Assembly (NCBI RefSeq): GCF_030409215.1
Contig: NZ_JAUFPL010000028.1
Span: 152,648-216,647, forward strand
Source: Halomonas ramblicola
GTDB lineage: Bacteria > Pseudomonadota > Gammaproteobacteria > Pseudomonadales > Halomonadaceae
Length of the DNA stretch: 64,000 bases
Direction of reading: 5' to 3'
Below the pieces are notes generated by a model. That model ran no database searches. It was not told where the DNA came from and saw nothing but the letters and a program-made list of their open reading frames with translations. Positions 32,881-41,690 of the stretch are shown piece after piece (position 1 is the stretch's first letter; every line of letters starts with the position of its first letter). The translations under genes and the position numbers were made by a program.

Positions 32881-35013
32881 ATGTTCCATCCCACCAAGAC
32901 GCGCACCGCCTGGCTCGTCCCGGTCATGCTCGGCCTCCCCGGCCTGGCCGCCGCCCAGGCCAGCGACGACGAGACCACCGCCTCCCCCGACCTCTCCCCC
33001 CTGGTGGTCACCGCCACCCGCAACAAGAGTCTCGCCGGCGAGACGCCCCAGAAGGTTACCGTCATCACCCGCGAGCAGATCGAGCAGCAACTGGCCATCA
33101 CCGACGATCCCGGCCAGGTGCTCAGCAACCTGATTCCCTCCTACTCGCCGAGCCGCCAGAAGCTCTCCAATGCCGGCGAGACCTTCCGCGGGCGCTCTCC
33201 GCTCTTCCTGGTGGATGGGGTGCCCCAGACGAACCCGCTGCGCGACAGCGCCCGTGACAGCTACACCATCGACCTCTCCATGGTCGAGCGCATCGAGGTG
33301 ATCCACGGGGCCAGCGCCGAGCATGGCCTGGGTGCCACCGGCGGCATCATCAACTACGTCACCAAGCGTGCCGATGCCGGTGAGCTCAACCAGCACGTCG
33401 GCGTCCGCCTGACCAGCGACGACGACTTCGAGTCCGAGGGCTTCGGCCACAAGCTCGACTACCGCATCAGTGGCCAGCGCGGCGACTGGGATTACCTGGC
33501 CGCCGCCAGCCGCCAGCAGCGCGGCGTCTTCTACGACGGCAACGACGACGTCGTGGGTATCGCCTACCCGGGCGAACTGCAGGACTCCACCAGCTACGAC
33601 CTGTTCGGGAAGCTCGGTTACTGGCTCGACGACGACCAGAACCTCGAGCTCTCTTTCAACCACTTCGAGCTGGAGGAAGGCGACGACTACGTGCCGGTAC
33701 CCGGCGATCGGGACGCGGGCATCCCGACCACGGCGCGCAAGGGCGATCCGGATGGCGACCCCGGCTACAACGAGGTGACCAAGGCACGGCTGTCGTACTC
33801 GCATGCCGACTGGTTCGGCAACGAACTGGATGCCCAGGTGTATCGCCAGCGCTTCCGGGCACGGTTCGCCACCACGCCCTACTTCCCTTTCCTGGATGAC
33901 AATGGCGAAACGCGGTTCGACCAGACCCGCAACGAATCCGACAAGCTGGGCGCCAAGTTCACCCTGAACCGCAGCGGCCTGCTCGACGACCGCCTGGCCG
34001 TGACCGCCGGCCTGGACCTGCTGCAGGACGAGACCCGCCAGATGCTGGTGCATACCGAGCGCACCTATGTACCCGAGAGCCGCTTCCGCAACCTGGCGCC
34101 CTTCCTCCAGGGCGAGTTCCAGCTGCTCGATCCGCTGACCTTGCACGCCGGGGTCCGCCACGAATATGCCGAGCTCGACGTCGACGATTTCTCGACCATC
34201 GACCGCAGCAACGTCACCCAGGACAACGTCACCGTCCAGGGCGGCGACCCGAGCTTCGACGAGACGCTGTTCAACGCAGGCATCGTCTACCAGGCCACCG
34301 ACTGGGCCCAGCTCTACGCCAACTATTCCGAGGGCTTCGGCATGCCCGACGTGGGCCGGGTGCTGCGCGGCATCGGCGAACCGGGCCAGGACATCGACAC
34401 CCTGCTGCAGCTACAGCCGATCGTCACCGACAACCGTGAGATCGGCGCCCGCTTCGACTGGGACCGCTACGGCCTCGAGCTGAGCTACTACGAATCGGAC
34501 TCGGATTTCGGCGAGCGTCTCGCCTTCGACAGCGACAGGGGCATCTGGGTCGGCAACCGCGAGAAGACCGAGATCCGGGGCCTCGAGGTCACCGGCGAGA
34601 TGCGCGTCAACGACGCCCATGACCTGACGGTGTCCTACACCCACGCCGAAGGCGAATCGGACACCGACGGCGACGGCAGCGTGGATACCGAGCTGACCGG
34701 GCTCAACATCGCCCCGGATACCCTCAAGCTGGCCTGGAGCGCCGCCTGGAACGACCGCCTCTCCACTCACCTGCAGAGCCGCTATTACTTCGACCGCAGC
34801 GTCGACGATCCCGAACTCGAATTCGACGGCTACGGCCTGGTCGACGCCTCCCTGGCCTACCGCCTGCCCGTGGGCCGCGCCACCTTCGGTATCGAGAACC
34901 TCACCGACGAGCAGTACATCACCTACTACTCCCAGGCGGGGCGGATCAGCGACGACTACTACTTCGCCGGCCGGGGACGCACCTTCACCCTCGGCTACCA
35001 GCTGGATTTCTGA
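32881..35013 (+). CDS. TonB-dependent receptor, IutA-like hydroxamate type
   Basis: The 710-residue precursor has a signal peptide ending near LPGLAAA, a TonB box-like PLVVTATRNKS, a plug with LFLVDGVPQTN, MVERIEVIHGASA and GATGGIINYVTKR, and a barrel ending GRGRTFTLGYQLDF. The glycine-rich plug motif and the last strands resemble IutA, the ferric aerobactin receptor. It is a reasonable candidate for the hydroxamate siderophore made a few genes on. Substrate is inferred only. The ATG at 32881 starts the signal peptide; the open frame upstream is not signal-like. A strong terminator follows. Confidence 0.88.
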   Translation: MFHPTKTRTAWLVPVMLGLPGLAAAQASDDETTASPDLSPLVVTATRNKSLAGETPQKVTVITREQIEQQLAITDDPGQVLSNLIPSYSPSRQKLSNAGETFRGRSPLFLVDGVPQTNPLRDSARDSYTIDLSMVERIEVIHGASAEHGLGATGGIINYVTKRADAGELNQHVGVRLTSDDDFESEGFGHKLDYRISGQRGDWDYLAAASRQQRGVFYDGNDDVVGIAYPGELQDSTSYDLFGKLGYWLDDDQNLELSFNHFELEEGDDYVPVPGDRDAGIPTTARKGDPDGDPGYNEVTKARLSYSHADWFGNELDAQVYRQRFRARFATTPYFPFLDDNGETRFDQTRNESDKLGAKFTLNRSGLLDDRLAVTAGLDLLQDETRQMLVHTERTYVPESRFRNLAPFLQGEFQLLDPLTLHAGVRHEYAELDVDDFSTIDRSNVTQDNVTVQGGDPSFDETLFNAGIVYQATDWAQLYANYSEGFGMPDVGRVLRGIGEPGQDIDTLLQLQPIVTDNREIGARFDWDRYGLELSYYESDSDFGERLAFDSDRGIWVGNREKTEIRGLEVTGEMRVNDAHDLTVSYTHAEGESDTDGDGSVDTELTGLNIAPDTLKLAWSAAWNDRLSTHLQSRYYFDRSVDDPELEFDGYGLVDASLAYRLPVGRATFGIENLTDEQYITYYSQAGRISDDYYFAGRGRTFTLGYQLDF

Positions 35014-35048
35014 GGGGAACACGCCTTCCACTGACTAGCTCGCGCCTG

Positions 35049-35075
35049 GCGGCACCCTTCGGGTGCCGCTTTTTT
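35049..35075 (+). terminator. Rho-independent terminator after receptor 32881-35013
   Basis: A perfect 9-base stem (GCGGCACCC at 35049-35057 with GGGTGCCGC at 35061-35069), loop TTC, and six Ts. It separates the receptor from the convergent permease gene ending at 35081. Confidence 0.93.
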
Positions 35076-35080
35076 GTGTG

Positions 35081-36121
35081 TCAGCGCCAGCGATGGAGCA
35101 GATAGACGAAGAACGGCGCCCCGATGCCGGCGACGAAGATGCCCGCCGGCAGGTCCCGGGGCAGGAAGGCGAGCCGCCCCAGCAGGTCGGCGTGGAGCAG
35201 GATCAGCGCCCCGACCAGGGCGGTCACCGGCACCAGGGCGGCGTGGCCGCGGGCCACCAGCCGCCGGGCGATGTGCGGGGCGAGCAGGCCGATGAAGCTC
35301 AGCCCGCCGGCGAAGGCCACCGCGGATCCGGCCAGGGCCACCGCCAGCAGCAGCAGCGCCAGGCGGCTGCCACGCACCGCCGTGCCGAGCCCGGTGGCCA
35401 GGTCGTCGCCGAGCGCCAGGGCATCCAGGCGTCGCGCCAGCCCCAGGGCCAGGGGCAGCCCCAGCAGCGCCCAGGGGGCGAGCGCCGCCACCTCCCGCCA
35501 CTGGGCGGCGTAGAGGCTACCGGTCAACCACACATAGGCCTGCATCGCCGTGGTATCGGCGGCGAGCACCAGCACCAGGGTGGTGGCCGCCCCCAGGGCG
35601 GCGGCGAGGCCGATGCCGATCAGCACCAGCCGCGCCGGCGTCACGCCGCGCCCGCTCAGGGCGATGATGGCGAGCGCCACCAGCGCCGCCCCCCCCAGCG
35701 CCGCCACCGGCAGCCAGGCCTCGCCCAGGGCCGCCCCGCCCAGCGCCAGGAAGCTCACCGCCGCCAGGGAGGCGCCACCGGTGATGCCGATCACGTCCGG
35801 CGAGGCCAGGGGGTTACGCACCAGCCCCTGCAACAGCAGGCCGGCCACCCCCAGGCAGGCGCCCACCAGGATCCCCAGCAGCACCCGCGGCAGGCGGATC
35901 TCGTGGACGATCAGCGCGATGTCGCTATGCCCGGGGAACAGCAGCGCCTCCAGTACCGCCGCCGGCGGGGTGGCCTGGCTGCCCAGGCTCAGCGAGATGC
36001 CAGCGCTGGCGACGAGGGCCAGGGCCAGCAGCAGGGTCACCGCCAGGCTGCGGCGGTCGAGGCGCAGCGACAGCCGCCCCCCGGCGGCGCGCCACACCAG
36101 GTCGGCTCGAGGCGTGGTCAT
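35081..36121 (-). CDS. Iron-siderophore ABC transporter permease (FecD-like)
   Basis: Inner-membrane FecCD-family permease. The 346 residues form about nine or ten TM helices, with family motifs RLPRVLLGILVGACLGVAG, QGLVRNPLASPDVIGITGGA (coupling region) and FAGGLSFIGLLAPHIARRLV. The ATG at 36119-36121 overlaps the stop of the other permease as ATGA. With the second permease, the binding protein and the divergent ATPase it makes one importer. Confidence 0.92.
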   Translation of the reverse strand: MTTPRADLVWRAAGGRLSLRLDRRSLAVTLLLALALVASAGISLSLGSQATPPAAVLEALLFPGHSDIALIVHEIRLPRVLLGILVGACLGVAGLLLQGLVRNPLASPDVIGITGGASLAAVSFLALGGAALGEAWLPVAALGGAALVALAIIALSGRGVTPARLVLIGIGLAAALGAATTLVLVLAADTTAMQAYVWLTGSLYAAQWREVAALAPWALLGLPLALGLARRLDALALGDDLATGLGTAVRGSRLALLLLAVALAGSAVAFAGGLSFIGLLAPHIARRLVARGHAALVPVTALVGALILLHADLLGRLAFLPRDLPAGIFVAGIGAPFFVYLLHRWR

Positions 36122-37122
36122 GGGGTCAGGCTCCGGCGTCGGGCGAGGGTGAGGAAGAAGGGAGTGCCGAGCAGCGCCGTCATCACCCCCACCGGCACCT
36201 CCTGGGGCGGCATCAGGAAACGTGCCAGGGTATCGGCGGCCAGCAGCAGGCCGGCGCCGAGCAGGACGCAACCCGGCAGCACCCAGCGATGGTCGCGGCC
36301 GAACAGGGCGCGCACCATGTGCGGCACGATCAGGCCCACGAAGCCGATCATTCCGGCCATCGCCACCGAGCCGCCGGCCAGCACGATGACCACCGCCCCG
36401 GCCAGCAGCCTGACCCGGCCGGTGCGCAGCCCCAGTCCCTTGCCTACCTCGTCGTCCAGGACCAGCAGGTTGAGCTGGCGTACCAGCAGCGCGCAGAGCC
36501 CGGCGGCGACCAGGAAGAACGGCAGCAGCGGCGTCACCACCTCCAGGCCGCGTCCCGCCACCGACCCGGCCAGCCACAGCAGCAGGCCCTCGAAGCGCTC
36601 CTGATCGATGATCAGCAGGCCCTGGGCCAGGGAGACGAAGAGCGCGGTGATCGCCACCCCGGCCAGCACCACCCGCACCGGCGAGAGGCCGCCGCCCCGC
36701 TCGCGCCCCAGCAGGGCGACCAGCAGGGCCGCCGCCAGGGCGCCGAGGAAGGCCACCCAGACCAGCGCCAGCGGCGAGCGCAGGGCGAAGACGGCGCTGG
36801 CCACCACCACGAAGCACATGGCCCCGGCGTTGATGCCGAGGATGCTCGGCGCCGCCAGGGCGTTGCGGGTCAGGGTCTGCATCAGGGCCCCGGCGACCGC
36901 CAGGCTGGCGCCGACCAGGGCGGCGATCGCCGCCCGCGGCAGGCGCTCGCTGAGCAGGATCAACTGCGGTGTGGAACCCGGATCGGGGGCCAGGACGGCC
37001 TCCACCAGCGTCGTCGCGGGGATCTCGGCGGCGCCGAGCAGCAGGCTGGCCAGGCCGGCGGCGAGTGCCAGCAGGGCGCCGAGCACCAGGACCAGCAGCC
37101 TGGCCAGGGGCGTGGTCAGCAT
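36118..37122 (-). CDS. Iron-siderophore ABC transporter permease (FecC-like)
   Basis: Second FecCD-family permease, 334 residues. Motifs are RLPRAAIAALVGASLAVAGA, QTLTRNALAAPSILGINAGA and MAGMIGFVGLIVPHMVRALF. The ATG at 37120-37122 overlaps the end of the binding-protein gene by 7 bases. It is likely to pair with the 35081-36121 permease as a heterodimer. Confidence 0.92.
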   Translation of the reverse strand: MLTTPLARLLVLVLGALLALAAGLASLLLGAAEIPATTLVEAVLAPDPGSTPQLILLSERLPRAAIAALVGASLAVAGALMQTLTRNALAAPSILGINAGAMCFVVVASAVFALRSPLALVWVAFLGALAAALLVALLGRERGGGLSPVRVVLAGVAITALFVSLAQGLLIIDQERFEGLLLWLAGSVAGRGLEVVTPLLPFFLVAAGLCALLVRQLNLLVLDDEVGKGLGLRTGRVRLLAGAVVIVLAGGSVAMAGMIGFVGLIVPHMVRALFGRDHRWVLPGCVLLGAGLLLAADTLARFLMPPQEVPVGVMTALLGTPFFLTLARRRSLTP

Positions 37123-38072
37123 CTGGCGCCCTCCCCGTGGTCCAGGCCATAGTGGGCATAGAGTTCGTCGAGCAGGCGGTTGGCGGCCTGGATGCCGGCG
37201 CCCATGTTCCAGGTCACCGGATCGACGTAGTAGACCCGGCCCCGCTCGACCGCCGCGAGGTTCCGCCACAGCGGATGGGCGGTCCAGTCGCGATGCAGCT
37301 CGGCCACCGCCGGGTCGTCGCGCATGAAGACGAAGATGACATCGGCGTCCATGGCCGGCAGGCTCTCGCGGCTGACCAGCTTGATGCCCCAGCCGGAGCC
37401 ATCCTGGCCATCGGGCCGGCGCAGCCCCACCTGGTCGAGGATGCTCCGCGCGAAGCCGTCATAGTAGAGGCGCGCATGGTCGGCGCGGAAGCTGACCACC
37501 GAGGCGCTCTGCGGCCAGGCGTCTCCCAGCGTGGCGGCCGCCCGGCAGCGAAAATCGGTGACCCGCGCCTGCCAGGCGTCGAGCAGCGCCCGGGCCCGGG
37601 CCTGGCGCCCGGTGGCCTCCCCCATCAGCGCGAGCAGCGCCTCAAAGTCGTAGGCGTTGTCGGCGACCACCGTGGGGGCGATGCGGGACAGCAGCGGATA
37701 GACGGCGGCATGGCGGTAGCGGGCACCGACGATCAGGTCGGGGGCGAGGCCCGCCAGCGCCTCCAGGTCCGGCTGGGTCTCCAGCCCCAGGTAACGCACG
37801 TCCCCCGGCAGGTCGTCGCGCAGGTAGCGGTACATGGGGCGCTCCAGCCAGGACTCGACGACACCCACCGGCTCGATCCCCAGGGCCAGGGCGCTGTCCG
37901 TGGCCCCCTGGTAGAGGGTCACGAGGCGCACGGGACGGCCCTCGATGGTCGCCGTCCCGAACGCATGGGCCACCCGCCTGGCCGGCTCGGCGAACACGGA
38001 GGGCGACCAGGCGGAGCAGCAGGCGGTGAGCAGGACGAGAAGGCGCGCCAAGGTCGTGGCGAGGCGGTGCAC
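37116..38072 (-). CDS. Iron-siderophore ABC transporter substrate-binding lipoprotein
   Basis: Periplasmic binding protein of the FecB/FepB class, 318 residues from the chosen start. The body has PDLEALAGLAPDLIVGARYR, LSRIAPTVV and a final helix AANRLLDELYAHYGLD. The GTG at 38070-38072 gives a compact signal ending in LVLLTAC, a lipobox with Cys near residue 18, so membrane anchoring is likely. The upstream ATGs at 38141 and 38129 fall within or beside the Fur-box-like operator and would produce an unusually long N-region, so I consider them less likely. It forms an operon with both permeases. Confidence 0.87.
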   Translation of the reverse strand: MHRLATTLARLLVLLTACCSAWSPSVFAEPARRVAHAFGTATIEGRPVRLVTLYQGATDSALALGIEPVGVVESWLERPMYRYLRDDLPGDVRYLGLETQPDLEALAGLAPDLIVGARYRHAAVYPLLSRIAPTVVADNAYDFEALLALMGEATGRQARARALLDAWQARVTDFRCRAAATLGDAWPQSASVVSFRADHARLYYDGFARSILDQVGLRRPDGQDGSGWGIKLVSRESLPAMDADVIFVFMRDDPAVAELHRDWTAHPLWRNLAAVERGRVYYVDPVTWNMGAGIQAANRLLDELYAHYGLDHGEGARC

Positions 38073-38131
38073 GGCGGAGATCCCCCGGGGCAGATGGACA
38101 CTGGGGGCGAGAAGATGACACAATCTCATCT

Positions 38132-38150
38132 CATAATACAAACCATTATC
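38132..38150. promoter_or_regulatory. Fur-box-like operator, FecBCD/ATPase divergent promoter
   Basis: Read on the minus strand, GATAATGGTTTGTATTATG matches 13 of 19 positions of the Fur consensus, including both outer GATAAT/ATTAT arms. It lies in the short gap between the binding-protein gene (left) and the ATPase gene (right), so both operons should be iron-repressed. Confidence 0.6.
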
Positions 38151-38170
38151 AACAGGAACCCCATCTCGCC

Positions 38171-38998
38171 ATGCCTGCCTGCCGCCTCCAGGGTGATCGA
38201 CTGACCGCCGGCTACGAGGGCCGGCGCGTCCTCGACGGCGTGGACTTCCGGGTCGAGGAGGGCCGGGTCACGGTGCTGCTGGGCCCCAACGGCAGCGGCA
38301 AGTCGACGCTGCTCAAGACCCTGGCCCGCACCCTGACGCCCGAGGCCGGACGCGTGCTGCTCGACGGCCGCGACATCCATCGCTATCGCACCCGGGAGGT
38401 CGCCCATCGGCTGGGCATCCTGCCCCAGAGCCCCACCGCCCCCGAGGGGCTGACGGTACGCGAACTGGTCGGCATGGGGCGCTTCCCCCACCAGCGGCTG
38501 TGGCGGCAGTGGTCGGCGGCGGACGAGCGTGCGGTGCACGAGGCCATGGCCATCGCGCGGGTCGCCGACTTCGCCGCGCGCCCGGTGGACGCCCTCTCCG
38601 GTGGCCAGCGCCAGCGCTGCTGGATCGCCATGGTGCTGGCCCAGGAGACCGACCTCATCCTGCTCGACGAGCCCACCACCTTCCTCGACCTCAAGGTCCA
38701 GGTCGAGCTGCTGGAGCTGCTGGTCAAGCTGGCCCACGAGCGGGGTCGCACCCTGCTGCTGGTACTGCACGACCTCAACCTGGCCGCGGCCTACGCCGAC
38801 GTCCTGGTGATGCTGCGCGACGGCCGCATCGAGCACCACGGCCCCCCCGAGACCGTGTTCACCGCCGCCAACCTCAAGCGGGTCTTCGATCTCGAGGCCG
38901 AGGTGATGCGCGCCCCGAATACCGGCCGTCCAATCTGCGTGCCGGGGCTCGGCACCGCCGTCGGCCCGGCCCATCCTCGCCACGAGGTCTCGGCATGA
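38171..38998 (+). CDS. Iron-siderophore ABC transporter ATPase (FecE/FhuC-like)
   Basis: The 275-residue ATPase has Walker A GPNGSGKST near residue 38, the iron-family Q-loop ILPQSPTAPEGLTVRELV, signature ALSGGQRQRCWIAM, Walker B LILLDEPTTFLDL and the switch histidine in LLVLHDLN. It is divergent from its binding protein and permeases and shares their operator. The stop overlaps the next gene (ATGA), so it is coupled to the putative reductase. Confidence 0.92.
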   Translation: MPACRLQGDRLTAGYEGRRVLDGVDFRVEEGRVTVLLGPNGSGKSTLLKTLARTLTPEAGRVLLDGRDIHRYRTREVAHRLGILPQSPTAPEGLTVRELVGMGRFPHQRLWRQWSAADERAVHEAMAIARVADFAARPVDALSGGQRQRCWIAMVLAQETDLILLDEPTTFLDLKVQVELLELLVKLAHERGRTLLLVLHDLNLAAAYADVLVMLRDGRIEHHGPPETVFTAANLKRVFDLEAEVMRAPNTGRPICVPGLGTAVGPAHPRHEVSA

Positions 38999-39918
38999 GC
39001 GCGGTCCAGCGCTTCTGCGCCCGGGAGAGCGCCGCGCTGGGCGACCCCCTGGCGGGCAGCGCCGCCCACGCCGAGCGCAACCTGCTGCTCAGCTGGCCGC
39101 GGGCCAAGTGGCGGCGCAACCTGCGCCAGGCCAGCGATATGCCCGTGGAGGTTTCCGACAGGCTCGATGCCCTGGCCGCCGAGGGGCGACGGGTCAACCT
39201 CATCCACCGCCGCGACCAGCGCCCCGATCGCCACCGCCTCTACCTGATGCCGGAGAACCGCCGCTTCGAGGCCTCCCGCGACGAGCTCCCCGCCCTGCTG
39301 CGGGCCCTCGAGGCAGGCGGCTCCCTCTCCCGCTGGGAGACAGGCCCGCCGCCGGGACCGCTGCTGCTGTGCTGCACCCACGGCAGGAAGGACAAGTGCT
39401 GCGCCAAGTTCGGTTACGCCACCTACAAGGCGCTGGCCGAAGCCGTCGCCGACCGGGCCCTGCCCTTCGAGGTGTGGGAGAGCACCCATCTCGGCGGCTG
39501 CCGGCTGGCGGCCAGCGCCGTGGTCTTCCCCGCCCTGCGCAAGTACGGCCGCATCGGCGCCGAGGACGTGGTGCCGCTGCTCGAGAGCGAGGCGGCGGGG
39601 CATCCCTACCTGCCCTGCTACCGCGGCGACTCCCGGCTCACCCCGCTGCAGCAGTGCGCCCAGGTCGCCGCCCTGGAGTGGCTGTCCGCCCGCGGCATCC
39701 GGGGGGCCAGCCTGCGGGTGGAGACCACCCGGGACGAGCCACCCCAGGGCGCGGTGACCCTCCACTGGGCCGACGACCGACACCGGGGCCGGCTTCGCGT
39801 CGGCTGCCGGACCCGCGAACTGCTGCGCCACGATACCTGTGCCGATATCGATGGCGACGGCCCCCAGCGCAGTGCGGTCTGGTACCCGCTCGCCATCCAC
39901 CCCTGCCCCGCCGACTGA
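38995..39918 (+). CDS. Sucrase/ferredoxin-like protein, putative ferric-siderophore reductase
   Basis: The 307 residues match the sucrase-ferredoxin-like (thioredoxin-fold [2Fe-2S]) family: LLLCCTHGRKDKCCAKFG near residues 120-137, then ESTHLGGCRLAASAVVFPAL. Together these supply the cysteines expected for a [2Fe-2S] cluster. Other members in siderophore loci are suspected to reduce imported ferric siderophores; here that is inferred from translation coupled to the importer ATPase. It is unlike the two FhuF proteins of this window, so it would be a third reductase type. The ATG at 38995 overlaps the ATPase stop. Confidence 0.8.
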   Translation: MSAVQRFCARESAALGDPLAGSAAHAERNLLLSWPRAKWRRNLRQASDMPVEVSDRLDALAAEGRRVNLIHRRDQRPDRHRLYLMPENRRFEASRDELPALLRALEAGGSLSRWETGPPPGPLLLCCTHGRKDKCCAKFGYATYKALAEAVADRALPFEVWESTHLGGCRLAASAVVFPALRKYGRIGAEDVVPLLESEAAGHPYLPCYRGDSRLTPLQQCAQVAALEWLSARGIRGASLRVETTRDEPPQGAVTLHWADDRHRGRLRVGCRTRELLRHDTCADIDGDGPQRSAVWYPLAIHPCPAD

Positions 39919-40065
39919 CGCGACCCGCGCCACCCCACCGGCTCGCCCCAGCGGGGCGTCGCCGCCTGCCTGACACCTCCTCGCGCCCCCGCCGCGCATA
40001 AAAAAATGTCGCCGCCGAGTTCAGAAAGCCCCGGCGCCTGCGTCTTCTCCCAGGCCAGCACTACG

Positions 40066-40087
40066 AATGAAAAGAATTCGTATTATC
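40066..40087 (+). promoter_or_regulatory. Fur-box-like operator of the siderophore biosynthesis operon
   Basis: GAAAAGAATTCGTATTATC (40069-40087) agrees with 12 of 19 Fur-consensus bases. It overlaps a perfect 7-base inverted repeat, TACGAAT at 40062-40068 with ATTCGTA at 40076-40082. It is 44 bases before the decarboxylase start and should make siderophore synthesis iron-repressed. Confidence 0.6.
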
Positions 40088-40130
40088 AAAAAGGCGACAC
40101 GGTGAGATGACCAACGCACAAGGTGACACC

Positions 40131-41672
40131 ATGACCTCAGAGGTTCAGGCAAGGCACACTGTCCCCGGGTATCGCCCCGCCCCCCTGGCGGAGGACCAGC
40201 TGTTCAACGCCCGCCACGCCGAGGCCTACTGGCAGCAGGCGACCCGCTGCCTCGACCTGGTACGGCGCCGGGTGGCGTCCGTGGACAGGCCGTTCAGCGG
40301 CGCACGGCCCGCGGAGCTCGAAGGGCTGTTCGACGCCATCGACCTGGACGCCCCCCTCGGCGACCTGGATCCCGCCCTCGAGGAACTGGAGCGGGTCTAC
40401 CTGAAGGATGCCGTCTACTTCCACCACCCGCGCTACGTGGCGCACCTCAACTGCCCCATCGTGCTGCCCGGCATCCTCGCCGAGGCGATCCTGTCGCCGA
40501 TCAACTCGTCCCTCGACACCTGGGACCAGAGCGCCGGCGGCACCTTCATCGAGCAGTCGCTGATCGACTGGACCGCCCGACGCCTCGGCCTGGGCCAGGA
40601 CGCCGACGGCGTCTTCACCAGCGGCGGCACCCAGTCGAACCTGATGGCGCTGATGATCGCCCGGGACCACCACGGCGCCTCCCTCGAGGGCCACGGCGGC
40701 AACAAGCAGCAGGGCCTGCCGCCGGACTACCGGCGGCTGCGCATCCTCGGCTCCGAGGCCAGTCACTTCAGCCTGCAGAAGTCGGCGGCGATCCTGGGGC
40801 TCGGCTATCGGGCGGTGATGCCGGTGGCCTGCGACGCCGACTACCGCATGGATCCCCGGGCGCTCGAGGCGCGCCTGGAGGAGTGCCTGGCCGAGGGCCT
40901 GATTCCCATCGCCGTGGTGGCCACCGCCGGCACCACCGACTTCGGCAGCATCGACCCGTTGGAGCGGATCGCCACCCTGTGCCGCGCCCACGGCATCTGG
41001 CTGCACGTGGATGCCGCCTACGGCGGCGGCCTGCTCTGTTCACGGCGCGAACGCCATCGCCTGGCCGGCATCGAGCATGCCGACTCGGTGACCATCGACT
41101 ACCACAAGACCTTCTTTCAGCCGGTGAGCTGCAGCGCCTTCCTGGTGCGACGGCGCGGCGACCTGCGCCACCTCACCCACCACGCCGACTACCTGAACCC
41201 GCTGTGCCAGGCCGAGGCCGGCACGCCGGACCAGGTCAACAAGAGCCTGCAGACCACCAAGCGCTTCGACGCCCTCAAGCTGTGGCTGACCCTGCGCATC
41301 ATGGGCGCCGACGCCCTCGGCGAACTGTTCGAGCGGGTCATCGACCTGGCCGGCGAGGCCCACGCCTACCTGACCCGCCACCCCGACTTCGAGGTGCTGC
41401 TCGCCCCACCGCTGAGCACCCTGGTGTTCCGCTACCGCCCGGCGGGCCTGGACGAGGCCGAACTCGACGAACTCAACGCCCAGGTCCGCGCGGCGCTCTC
41501 CCGCCACGGCGAGGCGGTGATCGCCGCCACCCGGGTCGGCGGCCGCCGTTACCTCAAGTTCACCCTGCTCAACCCCGACACCCGGCTCGATGACCTCACC
41601 GCCATCATCGAGCGCATCGTCCACCACGGCCGCGCCTGGGGCGAAGCCCCGGCCCCCGCCGCCGCTTCCTGA
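40131..41672 (+). CDS. PLP-dependent diamine-forming decarboxylase (DesA/BibA-like)
   Basis: Predicted to decarboxylate L-lysine or L-ornithine to cadaverine or putrescine, the first step of a diamine-based hydroxamate siderophore. The 513-residue group II decarboxylase has FTSGGTQSNLMALMIARD, HVDAAYGGGLL and the PLP lysine in SVTIDYHKTFFQPVSCSAFL near residue 325. The ATG at 40131 has AAGGTGA at good spacing; the ATG at 40107 has its SD too close. There is no diaminobutyrate aminotransferase nearby, which argues against a 2,4-diaminobutyrate decarboxylase of the rhizobactin type. Lysine versus ornithine cannot be settled by eye. Confidence 0.85.
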   Translation: MTSEVQARHTVPGYRPAPLAEDQLFNARHAEAYWQQATRCLDLVRRRVASVDRPFSGARPAELEGLFDAIDLDAPLGDLDPALEELERVYLKDAVYFHHPRYVAHLNCPIVLPGILAEAILSPINSSLDTWDQSAGGTFIEQSLIDWTARRLGLGQDADGVFTSGGTQSNLMALMIARDHHGASLEGHGGNKQQGLPPDYRRLRILGSEASHFSLQKSAAILGLGYRAVMPVACDADYRMDPRALEARLEECLAEGLIPIAVVATAGTTDFGSIDPLERIATLCRAHGIWLHVDAAYGGGLLCSRRERHRLAGIEHADSVTIDYHKTFFQPVSCSAFLVRRRGDLRHLTHHADYLNPLCQAEAGTPDQVNKSLQTTKRFDALKLWLTLRIMGADALGELFERVIDLAGEAHAYLTRHPDFEVLLAPPLSTLVFRYRPAGLDEAELDELNAQVRAALSRHGEAVIAATRVGGRRYLKFTLLNPDTRLDDLTAIIERIVHHGRAWGEAPAPAAAS

Positions 41673-41690
41673 CGCCAGCGAGAACCGACC

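Noticed and set aside
37116..38141. Start of the binding-protein gene at ATG 38141
   Set aside because: That codon lies inside the Fur-like operator and would give a long N-region without a signal; the GTG at 38072 gives a compact lipoprotein signal.
40131..41672. 2,4-diaminobutyrate decarboxylase for a rhizobactin-like or 1,3-diaminopropane siderophore
   Set aside because: The companion diaminobutyrate aminotransferase gene expected beside it is absent from the window; not fully excluded, since it could be elsewhere.
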